In this document: positions 26,134 through 36,420 of the stretch, piece after piece
How positions within the stretch are numbered: the first letter of the stretch is position 1
How the letters are laid out: each line of letters opens with the position of its first letter
NCBI RefSeq assembly: GCF_003688625.1
Contig: NZ_RCWY01000002.1
Coordinates: 558,001-622,000 of the forward strand
Direction of reading: 5' to 3'
Length of the DNA stretch: 64,000 bases
Origin: Sphingomonas sp. PP-CE-3A-406
Lineage (GTDB): Bacteria; Pseudomonadota; Alphaproteobacteria; Sphingomonadales; Sphingomonadaceae
Program-made: the position numbers and the translations under genes
Notes under the pieces: model-generated
What the model was told of the DNA's origin: nothing
What the model saw: only the letters and a program-made list of their open reading frames with translations
Database searches by the model: none

Positions 26134-26560
26134 CTGTATAACCCCCTGTTCGTGCCGTCCATTTTCGGAAACGTGCACCATGAAGGGAAGCTATGCAGAC
26201 CATTTTGCGAACGCAATCGATGATCCGTCGACTTTCACACCTTTGTAACTATTCGTAACAAACGCGTTAAATATGCCACAGGCCGATCGACCGTCATCGT
26301 CGTCGTCTCGCGCCGGTCCGCCAGAACGCGCGCACCAAAATTCCCACGCGCGACCGCAAACGACCGGTAGCGCTACCGCGCATACCGCGATGACTGAATA
26401 CCTTGCAGCGCGGCAACCCCACCCTTCCCCGATGCGCTCCCCCTTGCTAAGGCCCCAGCGGTAACAGCATTTTTCGCTCGGTCCCCGACGCGCCCGCGTG
26501 GCCTATACGGCTGCTTTCCCCTCGGCGCCCGGCGGCCCGACGCCCACGGGAAGGACCCCT
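26134..26560. other. divergent intergenic region between the autotransporter gene and acnA
   Basis: No gene is seen in these 427 bases. Near the autotransporter side is an AT-rich stretch with an imperfect inverted repeat TTTGTAAC/GTAACAAA (26242-26262), a plausible promoter or operator for that gene. Nearer acnA is the palindrome described separately. AAGGA (26551-26555) is the acnA ribosome-binding site. Confidence 0.5.
26365..26378. promoter_or_regulatory. perfect 14-base palindrome, LacI-family operator-like
   Basis: CGGTAGCGCTACCG is self-complementary with a central CG, the general pattern of LacI/GalR-family operators. It lies 183 bases before the acnA start and 232 bases from the autotransporter start. 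No LacI-type regulator is encoded in the window. Confidence 0.4.
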
Positions 26561-29245
<2,685 letters not shown>

Positions 29246-29250
29246 GACCA

Positions 29251-29278
29251 CGTCGTCCCGGAGCGATCCGGGACGACG
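29251..29278 (+). terminator. hairpin after acnA
   Basis: A perfect 12-base-pair stem (CGTCGTCCCGGA / TCCGGGACGACG) with a GCGA tetraloop begins 6 bases after the acnA stop. There is no T-tract, so it may stabilise the 3' end as well as terminate. Confidence 0.6.
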
Positions 29279-29304
29279 CCCTACGCTTCAGCGCAGACAA
29301 CTAC

Positions 29305-29387
29305 CGTCATCCCAGCGAATGCTGGGATATCCCGTGAGGCCCGCGTCGCCCACCACGAGGGATATCCCAGCGTTCGCTGGGATGACG
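29305..29387. repeat. paired palindrome (REP/BIME-like), family C
   Basis: Two 29-base arms (29305-29333 and 29359-29387) are inverted copies with one mismatch. Each arm is a hairpin with stem TCCCAGC/GCTGGGA around a GAAT-type loop. The outer ends CGTCATCC/GGATGACG are identical to those of family A, so the families are related. Confidence 0.88.
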
Positions 29388-29438
29388 TGTGTCTGGTATA
29401 ATCGGAGTGCAAACGGCCCAGCACCAAGCGCGCTGCCG

Positions 29439-29612
29439 AAAAAGGCGGGGCGACCGTGAAGGTCGCCCCGTAGTTCAGGGAGAAGACCGGGACAGGGGGG
29501 ACCCGGTCAAAGTCGCCGTCCACAGGGGGAGAGGGAGCGGCGACGCTCTCCCTTTCGCGCCGATATGTTGCAGGGATATGTCGGTCGCGTGTTCGAGCTA
29601 CATTTTTACAAT
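29439..29612 (-). ncRNA. candidate trans-acting small RNA with C-rich loops
   Basis: The putA-acnA interval contains three hairpins in a row on the minus strand. Hairpin 1 pairs 29538-29544 with 29512-29518 (GTCGCCG/CGGCGAC) and exposes a 19-base C-rich loop (CTCCCTCTCCCCCTGTGGA). Hairpin 2 pairs 29502-29508 with 29485-29491 (GACCGGG/CCCGGTC) with loop TCCCCCCTGT. Hairpin 3 is an intrinsic terminator (GGGGCGACC/GGTCGCCCC, 29447-29469) followed by TTTTT at 29439-29443. C-rich loops resemble the anti-Shine-Dalgarno loops of known alphaproteobacterial sRNAs. The 5' end is estimated from an AT-rich stretch at 29600-29635. It could instead be a long putA 3' UTR. Confidence 0.5.
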
Positions 29613-29662
29613 TAAAGAGCGGTTAGGCATCATTATGGTGACGCCGCATCGTCCTGTTCCCG

Positions 29663-32600
29663 TTATCCGATCATCATCAGGCTGGCATTGCCGCCCGCAG
29701 CGGTGGTGTTGATCGAGGTCGACACCTCCTCCAGCAGCCAGTCAGGCGTGTAGGCGAGCGGCGCGCCAAGCTTGGCCGCATGGACAAGAACGATCGGCCC
29801 CGGCATCGCCGCCACCCGTTCGACCATCTGCGCCACCACCGCCGCATCGCCCTCTACCAGCACCGCGGCGAACGGCGCATCGCCGTCCTCTGCGAACACC
29901 GCCGCGACCGCCGCAGGAATCCCCTCGGGCAACGCCATGCCCTCGACCTGCGCGCGATTGCCCGTCGCCAGCACGACCGCCATCTGCTCCAGCAACCCCG
30001 CTGGCGTGGCGGGCTTCAACAACACACGCCCGCGCGGATGCAATGCATAGTCGTTGCGCTCGCCGACCGGGCCCGGCAGCAGCGTCTCGACACCCAGCGC
30101 CGACCCGTCGCGATAGAGACGCGCGGCGGTGGCGGTTGCGCGATGGCCACGTTGCCCCAGCCACGCGATGAACAAGTCGAGCAGCGGCATCGCGGTACCG
30201 GCCCCGATCTGCGCGGTCGCGGCCTCGGTCACGAGCCGCCCGAGATACAGCGGACCGCCTGCCTTCGGACCGGTGCCCGACAGCCCGCGCCCGCCGAACG
30301 GCTGCACGCCGACGATCGCGCCGATCACGTTGCGATTGACGTAGATATTGCCCGCCTTCACCCGCGCGGTGATATCCGCGACGGTCCCGTCGAGCCGTGT
30401 GTGCAGCCCGAAGGTCAGCCCATACCCGGTCGCATTGATCGCATCGATCAGCGCGTCGAGCGTGTCGCGCTTGAACCGGATGACGTGGAGCACGGGCCCG
30501 AACACCTCGCGTTCGACGTCGCCGATATGACCGATCTCGATGATCGTCGGCGCGACGAACGTGCCGTGTGCGCACTCGGCCGGCAGGTCCTGCTGATCGA
30601 CCCGGTGCCTCGCCGCGCGCATCCGCGCGATATGCGACTCGATTCCCGCCTTCGCCTCGGCGGTGATGACCGGACCGATATCGACCGCGAGCCGGTCGGT
30701 ACGGCCGATTCGCAACTCCTGCAGCGCGCCCTTCAGCATCGCCAGCGTCCGGTCGGCAACCTCGTCCTGCAGGCACAGGATCCGCAGCGCAGAGCACCGC
30801 TGTCCCGCACTGTCGAAAGCAGATGCCAGCACGTCCGCGACGACCTGTTCCGCCAGCGCCGAGGAATCGACGATCATCGCGTTCTGCCCCCCGGTCTCGG
30901 CGATCAGCGGGATCGGCGCGCCATTGGCGGACAGCCGCGTCGCCAACTGGCGCTGGATCAGCCGCGCGACGTCGGTCGACCCCGTAAACATCACCGCGGC
31001 CGTCTCGGGTGCGCCGACCAGCGCCGCGCCAATCGCACCGTCGCCGGGAACGAGATGCAACGCATCCGCCGGGATCCCCGCGTCGTGCAGCAAGCGCACC
31101 GCTTCGGCCGCGATCAGCGGGGTTTCCTCGGCGGGCTTGGCGAGCACCGGATTGCCCGCGACCAGCGCCGCGGCCACCTGCCCCGCAAAGATCGCGAGCG
31201 GGAAATTCCACGGGCTGATGCAGACAACCGGCCCGAGCGAGATCTGCGCTGGCCCCATCGTCGTCCGCGCCTGCTGCGCATAATAGCGCAGGAAATCGAT
31301 CGCCTCGCGAACCTCGCCGATCGCGTTGGCCGCCGACTTGCCCGCCTCGCGGATCACGAGACCGATCAGGATCGGCATCCGTGCCTGCATCGCGTCAGCT
31401 GCACGATCGAGCGCCGCAGCACGCTCCGCCACAGGCGTTGCGGACCACGTGCTCGCGGCCGCCAGCGCCGATGCGGCGCGCGCGTCCTCGACCGAGACTT
31501 CGGCAACGTGACCGACGACGTCACGGTGGTCGGCCGGGTTGCGTACCGGACGCGTCTCGCCGACGTCCTCGGAACCGGCATGCCATGTGATCGCCGCGCT
31601 TTCCCGCAGAGCGTCGCCCAGCGCAGCCAGCGCAGTCTCGTCGCTGAGATCGATGCCGTCCGAGTTGCTCCGGTCGGGAAACAACCCGCCCGGCAGCGCG
31701 ATCTCGTCATGGCGCGCGCCGGGATTGGGCATCGCCGACACGATATCGACGGGGTCCGCGATCATCGCGTCGATCGAGATCGCGGGATCGGCGATCCGGT
31801 TGACGAACGACGAGTTCGCGCCATTCTCGAGCAGCCGACGAACCAGATACGCGAGCAGCGTCTCGTGCGTGCCGACCGGCGCGTAGATCCGGCACGGCCG
31901 GTCGAGCTTATCCTTGCCGACGACCTGCTGATACAGCGGCTCGCCCATCCCGTGCAGGCACTGGAACTCGTATTGGCCGATCGCGAAATCGGGTCCGGCA
32001 AGCTGATAGATCGTCGCCAGCGTCTGCGCATTGTGCGTCGCGAACTGCGGGAACACCGCGTCGGGCGCGGCCAGCAGTTTCCGCGCGCACGCGATGTACG
32101 CGATGTCGGTATGGAGCTTCCGCGTGTAGACCGGAAAGTCCGCCAGCCCATCGACCTGCGCGCGCTTGATCTCGGCATCCCAATACGCGCCCTTGACCAG
32201 CCGGACCATGATCCGCCGCTCCGATCGCCGTGCGAGATCGACGATCCAGTCGATCACGAACGGGCACCGCTTGCCATAGCCCTGAACGACGAAGCCTAAC
32301 CCGTTCCAGCCCGCCAGATCGGGATCGAGCGCCAGGCTTTCGAGCAGGTCGAGCGACAGTTCGAGCCGATCTGCCTCCTCCGCATCGATGTTGAAGCCGA
32401 TGTCGTAGCGCTTCGCCAGCGCGGCGAGACGCGCCACCATCGGCAGCAATTCGTCCATCACGCGCGCCGCCTGCCCGCGGACGTAGCGCGGGTGAAGGGC
32501 GGACAGCTTGATCGAGATGCCCGGCCCCGCATACACCCCGCGCCCCGCCGACGCCTTGCCGATCGCGTGGATCGCGGTCTCGTAATCGGCGTAATAGCGT

Positions 32601-33265
32601 GCGGCATCGGCGGCGGTCGTCGCCGCTTCGCCGAGCATGTCGTAACTGTAGCCGAAGCCCTTGGCCTCCAGCTCGCGTGCGCGCTTCAACGCCTGCTTGA
32701 TCGTCTCGCCGGTGACGAACTGTTCGCCCATCATCCGCATCGCCAGATCGACGCCGCGCCGGATGACCGGCTCGCCGACCCGCGCGACCAGCCGCGACAA
32801 CGCCGCGCCGAGCCCGCGATCGTCGACGCTCCCGACCAGCTTGCCGGTGACCACCAGCCCCCAGGTCGCGGCGTTGACGAACAGCGACTTGCCGCCGCCG
32901 AGATGCGCGGTCCAGTCGCCGCCGGCGATCTTGTCGCGGATCAGCGCATCGCGCGTCGCATCGTCGGGGATCCGCAACAGCGCCTCGGCGAGACACATCA
33001 GCGCGACGCCCTCCTGGCTCGACAACGAATATTCCTGCACCAGTCCTTCGACGCCGGTACCGCGATGTTCCGCGCGCATCCGCGTCACCAGATCGCGCGC
33101 CGTCTCGCGCACCGCGGCGTGCGTCTCGGGGTCGAGTGTCGCGGACTTGATCAACGGTGCGAGCGCCTTGGCCTCGTCCAGCCGGTAGGCCGCTGTGATC
33201 GCCGATCGCAACGGGGAAGCCTCGCGAATAGCGGGGGCGAAGGCGGCGAAGGGCTGGCTGGTCAT
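29663..33265 (-). CDS. putA: bifunctional proline dehydrogenase / L-glutamate gamma-semialdehyde dehydrogenase
   Basis: PutA oxidises proline to glutamate in two steps with channelled intermediate: an FAD proline dehydrogenase barrel (about residues 150-460, with FNIDAEEADRLELSLDLLESL and the substrate motif near YAPVGTHETLLAYLVRRLLENG) and an NAD-dependent aldehyde dehydrogenase (about 560-980, with the Glu in AETGGQNAMI and the catalytic Cys in SAGQRCSALR). A ~200-residue C-terminal region follows. At 1200 residues it lacks the N-terminal ribbon-helix-helix domain of E. coli PutA, so it is not self-regulating. ATG 33265 starts the normal MTSQPF-type N terminus. It is divergent from an Lrp-type regulator. 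Confidence 0.95.
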   Translation of the reverse strand: MTSQPFAAFAPAIREASPLRSAITAAYRLDEAKALAPLIKSATLDPETHAAVRETARDLVTRMRAEHRGTGVEGLVQEYSLSSQEGVALMCLAEALLRIPDDATRDALIRDKIAGGDWTAHLGGGKSLFVNAATWGLVVTGKLVGSVDDRGLGAALSRLVARVGEPVIRRGVDLAMRMMGEQFVTGETIKQALKRARELEAKGFGYSYDMLGEAATTAADAARYYADYETAIHAIGKASAGRGVYAGPGISIKLSALHPRYVRGQAARVMDELLPMVARLAALAKRYDIGFNIDAEEADRLELSLDLLESLALDPDLAGWNGLGFVVQGYGKRCPFVIDWIVDLARRSERRIMVRLVKGAYWDAEIKRAQVDGLADFPVYTRKLHTDIAYIACARKLLAAPDAVFPQFATHNAQTLATIYQLAGPDFAIGQYEFQCLHGMGEPLYQQVVGKDKLDRPCRIYAPVGTHETLLAYLVRRLLENGANSSFVNRIADPAISIDAMIADPVDIVSAMPNPGARHDEIALPGGLFPDRSNSDGIDLSDETALAALGDALRESAAITWHAGSEDVGETRPVRNPADHRDVVGHVAEVSVEDARAASALAAASTWSATPVAERAAALDRAADAMQARMPILIGLVIREAGKSAANAIGEVREAIDFLRYYAQQARTTMGPAQISLGPVVCISPWNFPLAIFAGQVAAALVAGNPVLAKPAEETPLIAAEAVRLLHDAGIPADALHLVPGDGAIGAALVGAPETAAVMFTGSTDVARLIQRQLATRLSANGAPIPLIAETGGQNAMIVDSSALAEQVVADVLASAFDSAGQRCSALRILCLQDEVADRTLAMLKGALQELRIGRTDRLAVDIGPVITAEAKAGIESHIARMRAARHRVDQQDLPAECAHGTFVAPTIIEIGHIGDVEREVFGPVLHVIRFKRDTLDALIDAINATGYGLTFGLHTRLDGTVADITARVKAGNIYVNRNVIGAIVGVQPFGGRGLSGTGPKAGGPLYLGRLVTEAATAQIGAGTAMPLLDLFIAWLGQRGHRATATAARLYRDGSALGVETLLPGPVGERNDYALHPRGRVLLKPATPAGLLEQMAVVLATGNRAQVEGMALPEGIPAAVAAVFAEDGDAPFAAVLVEGDAAVVAQMVERVAAMPGPIVLVHAAKLGAPLAYTPDWLLEEVSTSINTTAAGGNASLMMIG

Positions 33266-33372
33266 GCCACCGCCATAGATCGCTTCCAAAAGTCGATCCG
33301 ACTTATGTATCGGGATCGGGCGGGCTATATCGCTTTTGTACGCGCCATCCGCAGACCAATCGGAGTGATTTG
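33266..33372. promoter_or_regulatory. putA / Lrp-type regulator divergent control region
   Basis: A 107-base divergent intergenic region shared by putA and the regulator gene. It contains the inverted pair AAGTCGATCCGACTT (33289-33303) and AT-rich stretches (CTATATCGCTTTTG) suited to promoters. No exact operator can be assigned. Confidence 0.5.
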
Positions 33373-33834
33373 ATGCCCGCAACAGTCGAAATGGATGGCT
33401 TCGACCACAAGATCGTCGCTGCGCTGCTGGAGGACGGCCGCATGTCGGTCACCGACCTCGCGGCCGCTGTCGGGCTGTCGAAGACGCCGTGCCAGGTTCG
33501 GCTGCGCAAACTGATCGCAAGCGGCGTGATCCGCGGCTTCTGCGCGATCGTCGATGCCGAGAAGATGGGTCTCGATCACGTCGCATTCGCCGAGGTGAAG
33601 CTCGACGACACGCGCGAGCAGGCTCTCAAGGCGTTCAACGCCGGGGTGCGTCGCATCCCCGAAGTCGAGGAATGCCACATGATCGCGAGCAGCTTCGATT
33701 ATCTGCTGAAGGTCCGCACCGCCGACATCCGCCGCTACCGCGCGGTGCTCGGCGAGAAGATCTCGAGCCTGCCGCACGTCGCGAGCACGTCGACCTTCGT
33801 GGCGATGGAAACCGTCAAGGACCGGACCCGCTGA
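33373..33834 (+). CDS. Lrp/AsnC-family regulator, probable putA activator (PutR-like)
   Basis: A 153-residue leucine-responsive-type regulator. Residues about 8-60 form the helix-turn-helix (FDHKIVAALLEDGRMSVTDLAAAVGLSKTPCQVRLRKLIASGVI). The rest is the RAM ligand/oligomerisation domain (AFAEVKLDD..., CHMIASSFDYLLKVRTADIRRY). ATG 33373 has GGAG 8 bases before it. Its divergent position next to a PutA without DNA-binding domain matches the PutR-putA arrangement described in other alphaproteobacteria, where proline-bound PutR activates putA. That role here is inferred from position and family. Confidence 0.88.
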   Translation: MPATVEMDGFDHKIVAALLEDGRMSVTDLAAAVGLSKTPCQVRLRKLIASGVIRGFCAIVDAEKMGLDHVAFAEVKLDDTREQALKAFNAGVRRIPEVEECHMIASSFDYLLKVRTADIRRYRAVLGEKISSLPHVASTSTFVAMETVKDRTR

Positions 33835-33858
33835 TCCGCGGGCCCAGGTCCTCCTCGG

Positions 33859-34368
33859 CTATTGCTTGATCGGCGCGAACGAGAACAGGCCGCTGCGATA
33901 GTTCATGACGACGTGTGTGGTGGTGATGCCGTCATGGACGACGACCTTGGCCTGATCGGCATGCGGCTTGGAATGGCCGAGCTTGGGGTTGCTGGCAAAG
34001 CCGATACCGTCGTGGAGCAGGCTGAACCCGTGACCGCCGTCGCGCGCATGGACGACGCTGAGCGCATAGGTGCCAGGTGCGGGCACGCGCAGGCAGAGCG
34101 ACACCACGCCGCTCGCGGGCACTGTGATCACCGACCGCCGGAAGGTCTTGCCCGCGCCGATCAGGACGTTGTCGTCGGCGAGGAAGTCGCCGTCGCGCGC
34201 GGGGTAGAGTTCGGCGCGGAGTACGCCGACGCGGTCCTTCAACCCATCGACGTCGACGATCAGCGCAGGCCCCGGTTCGTTGGGTCGGCAGCGCGCCTCG
34301 ACGGTGCCGAGCCTCGGGGTCGAGGGGATAGGGGTCGCGGCGAGCGCCAATATCGAAAACAGGATCAC
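33859..34368 (-). CDS. DUF2141 family exported protein
   Basis: A 169-residue protein with a signal-peptide-like N terminus (MILFSILALAATPIPSTP) and a beta-sandwich-like DUF2141 domain (LRAELYPARDGDFL..., GTYALSVVHARDGGHGF). DUF2141 proteins are periplasmic or cell-surface proteins of unknown role. The start is GTG at 34368, overlapping the stop of the upstream membrane protein (GTGA), so the two are coupled. Two cysteines remain in the mature part. Confidence 0.78.
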   Translation of the reverse strand: MILFSILALAATPIPSTPRLGTVEARCRPNEPGPALIVDVDGLKDRVGVLRAELYPARDGDFLADDNVLIGAGKTFRRSVITVPASGVVSLCLRVPAPGTYALSVVHARDGGHGFSLLHDGIGFASNPKLGHSKPHADQAKVVVHDGITTTHVVMNYRSGLFSFAPIKQ

Positions 34369-35288
34369 TTGTTACGCTCCATGGTGGCGAGTTCGACCGC
34401 GGTCAGCGCCGCGCCGAGCAGAAGATGCGTGACCAGCCACAGCCCGGCGATCATCGTCAGCACTGCGGTCACTTCGGAGGTCCGCCCGACGGTGAACGCG
34501 ACCAGCCCGGCGAACACGATGTCCTTGTTCGGCAACAGCGGCAGGCGCGAGACGAGCATCCGCAACGTCGCCAGCGCGAGCCACCAGGCAAGCGGCGCGG
34601 CGGGCATCACCGCTGCCCACAGCAACGCGGCCAACACGGTGGTGGCGACGATCCGCAGGAAATGGATGACCGCGATCCGGGTCAGTTCCGGGCGCGGCAG
34701 CGTCAGCAGCCGCTTGCGCAGTACCAGCGTGACGAGCGACGGGATCGCCATGCTCGCCGCCGACACGATCATGACCTTCGCGCTGGTGCCAAGGTGCAGC
34801 GCGGCGAGCGCATGCCAGCTCGCCGCCGCCAGCGCGAGCGTGCAGACGTTGGCGACCACCGCGGACAGGATCGCGACGTCCTTGATCGCGCCGAACGGCG
34901 TGCCGACCATCGTCGCGTGCTTGCGCGCCCAGCCGTAGAAATACAGTTCACCCGAATAACCGAGGATGATCTCGTTGCTGATCCGCTTGCGTAGCAGCGC
35001 GAGAATGCCGCTCGGCGGCAATCGCCAGAGCCGCCGGTAGATCACCCATTCGCTGAACGGCGTGACCAGATAGCCCAGCGCGAAGATCGCCCAGAACAGC
35101 GGCGACATCGGCACCATGTGCAGGATGCCCGGCACGTCGAGGCTGCGCAGCTGCCACAGCGCGCCGATCAGGATCGCGGCGGACAACAGCGGCGCGAGCC
35201 AGCGGCCGACGAAACCCTTGCGGACGACGGTCGGGGTTAGGGCGGGGAAAACCTGCGCGCGCGTCAGCGTCAGCGGCATCTCTGTCAT
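34365..35288 (-). CDS. multi-spanning inner-membrane protein, possible flippase-like family
   Basis: A 307-residue protein with about 7-8 membrane segments. The segment NEIILGYSGELYFYGWARK resembles the GEL-containing motif of the lysylphosphatidylglycerol-synthase membrane domain (UPF0104 / flippase-like) family, so it may move or transfer a lipid-linked group. This assignment is tentative. ATG 35288 is taken as start, with GGAG 11 bases upstream; ATG 35279 is an alternative. It is divergent from the DUF2334 gene and coupled to the DUF2141 gene downstream. Confidence 0.7.
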   Translation of the reverse strand: MTEMPLTLTRAQVFPALTPTVVRKGFVGRWLAPLLSAAILIGALWQLRSLDVPGILHMVPMSPLFWAIFALGYLVTPFSEWVIYRRLWRLPPSGILALLRKRISNEIILGYSGELYFYGWARKHATMVGTPFGAIKDVAILSAVVANVCTLALAAASWHALAALHLGTSAKVMIVSAASMAIPSLVTLVLRKRLLTLPRPELTRIAVIHFLRIVATTVLAALLWAAVMPAAPLAWWLALATLRMLVSRLPLLPNKDIVFAGLVAFTVGRTSEVTAVLTMIAGLWLVTHLLLGAALTAVELATMERNK

Positions 35289-35532
35289 GCGACATTGCTC
35301 CGGTAGAAACAGGATCGCGCCAGCGGCGGGCGGCAGAGGCGGGTGGTGCCAAGCGACGCCGAAGCGAGTGATCCGGATCGGGTCATGCCCACAGGACGCC
35401 GCCAGCAACGCCGAGCCGCAGCGATGCCCGTCCCATCAGTGAAATAATTTGCCGGTAGGGATCGGCGCGGACTGCGGAAGCATCGAGGCGGCGCCGTCCC
35501 GTCATCAGTGCGCGACGTATGAAGGCGAGACC

Positions 35533-36420
35533 ATGGCGACATTCGACCAGAGCGGGGGCGACCAGAGCGAGAGCGGGGGCGACCAGAGCGGGGGGCAGCG
35601 TCCTCCAGCGTCCGACGCCCAGCCGATGGCACGCAAATCGGCGGCGCAGCGACGCCTGGTCGTGTCGATCCACGACGTCTCGCCCGCGTTCGTGGCGCCG
35701 ATCGACCTGCTCGCCGAGCGGATCGACGCGATCCTCGGCGGACCGAAGTTCGCGATGCTGGTGGTCCCCGATCACTGGGGCGCCGCGCGGCTCGATCGTG
35801 CCCCGGCGTTCGAGCGGCGCCTGCGCGCATGGTCCGATGCCGGCGTCGAGATGTTCTTGCACGGCTGGTTCCACCGCGACGCGAGCGATCACCGCAATGC
35901 GGCGACCGCGCTCAAGGCGCGCTACATGACCGCCGGCGAAGGTGAGTTCCTCGGGCTCGACGCAGCCGAAGCCGAACACCGGATGCGCGCCGGTCGCGAC
36001 ATGGTCGAGCAGGCGATCGGCCGCTCCGTCGCCGGCTTCATCGCGCCGGCCTGGCTCTACGGACCGGGCGCGCACGCCGCGCTGAAGGCGTGCGACTTCG
36101 CGCTGGCCGAGGATCATTTTCGCGTCTGGCAACCCGCCACCGGCGCGATCGTCTCGCGCGGTCCGGTCGTGACCTGGGCCAGCCGGACGCGCGCACGGAC
36201 CGCCAGTTCGCTCGCGGTCGCCGCCGCGGCGCGCGTCATGCCCGACTGGATGCCGACGATGCGCGTCGCGGTCCATCCCGGCGACGTGACCAAGGAGTCG
36301 CTGCTCACCAGCATCGACCGCACGCTGCGTACGCTCGCCGAGCGCCGCACGGTTTCGCGCTACGCCGACCTGGTCGCCGACCAGATGTCCGCTGCACCGA
36401 TCGAGAGGATCGCGGCATGA
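35533..36420 (+). CDS. DUF2334 / polysaccharide-deacetylase-like protein
   Basis: A 295-residue cytoplasmic protein with a NodB/DUF2334-type deacetylase fold. It has SIHDVSPAF (motif 1 Asp) near residue 43 and FLHGWFHRD (His motif) near residue 113, plus a later APAWLYG segment. DUF2334 proteins occur in polysaccharide or glycolipid loci. Residues 5-20 are a short repeat (GGDQSESGGDQSGG) from a DNA tandem repeat; an internal ATG at 35626 (MARKSAAQRR) would start just before the conserved fold, so the true start is uncertain. The stop overlaps the next gene (ATGA). Confidence 0.8.
   Translation: MATFDQSGGDQSESGGDQSGGQRPPASDAQPMARKSAAQRRLVVSIHDVSPAFVAPIDLLAERIDAILGGPKFAMLVVPDHWGAARLDRAPAFERRLRAWSDAGVEMFLHGWFHRDASDHRNAATALKARYMTAGEGEFLGLDAAEAEHRMRAGRDMVEQAIGRSVAGFIAPAWLYGPGAHAALKACDFALAEDHFRVWQPATGAIVSRGPVVTWASRTRARTASSLAVAAAARVMPDWMPTMRVAVHPGDVTKESLLTSIDRTLRTLAERRTVSRYADLVADQMSAAPIERIAA
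35545..35596 (+). repeat. short tandem repeat in the 5' end of the DUF2334 gene
   Basis: The unit GACCAGAGCG(G/A)GGGC occurs three times (from 35546, 35562 with a six-base insertion, and 35581). It encodes DQSGG-DQSESGG-DQSGG if the upstream start is used, or lies in the leader if the gene starts at 35626. Copy number may vary. Confidence 0.7.

Noticed and set aside
26243..26259. Pho-box-like repeat TTGTAAC / TCGTAAC before the autotransporter gene
   Set aside because: The repeat period is 10 bases instead of 11 and only two weak half-sites exist, so PhoB control is not supported.
29281..29523. An 80-codon minus-strand frame between acnA and putA
   Set aside because: Half of it is the translation of a palindromic repeat (the PAFAGMT-type string) and the rest covers the sRNA hairpins; no ribosome-binding site.
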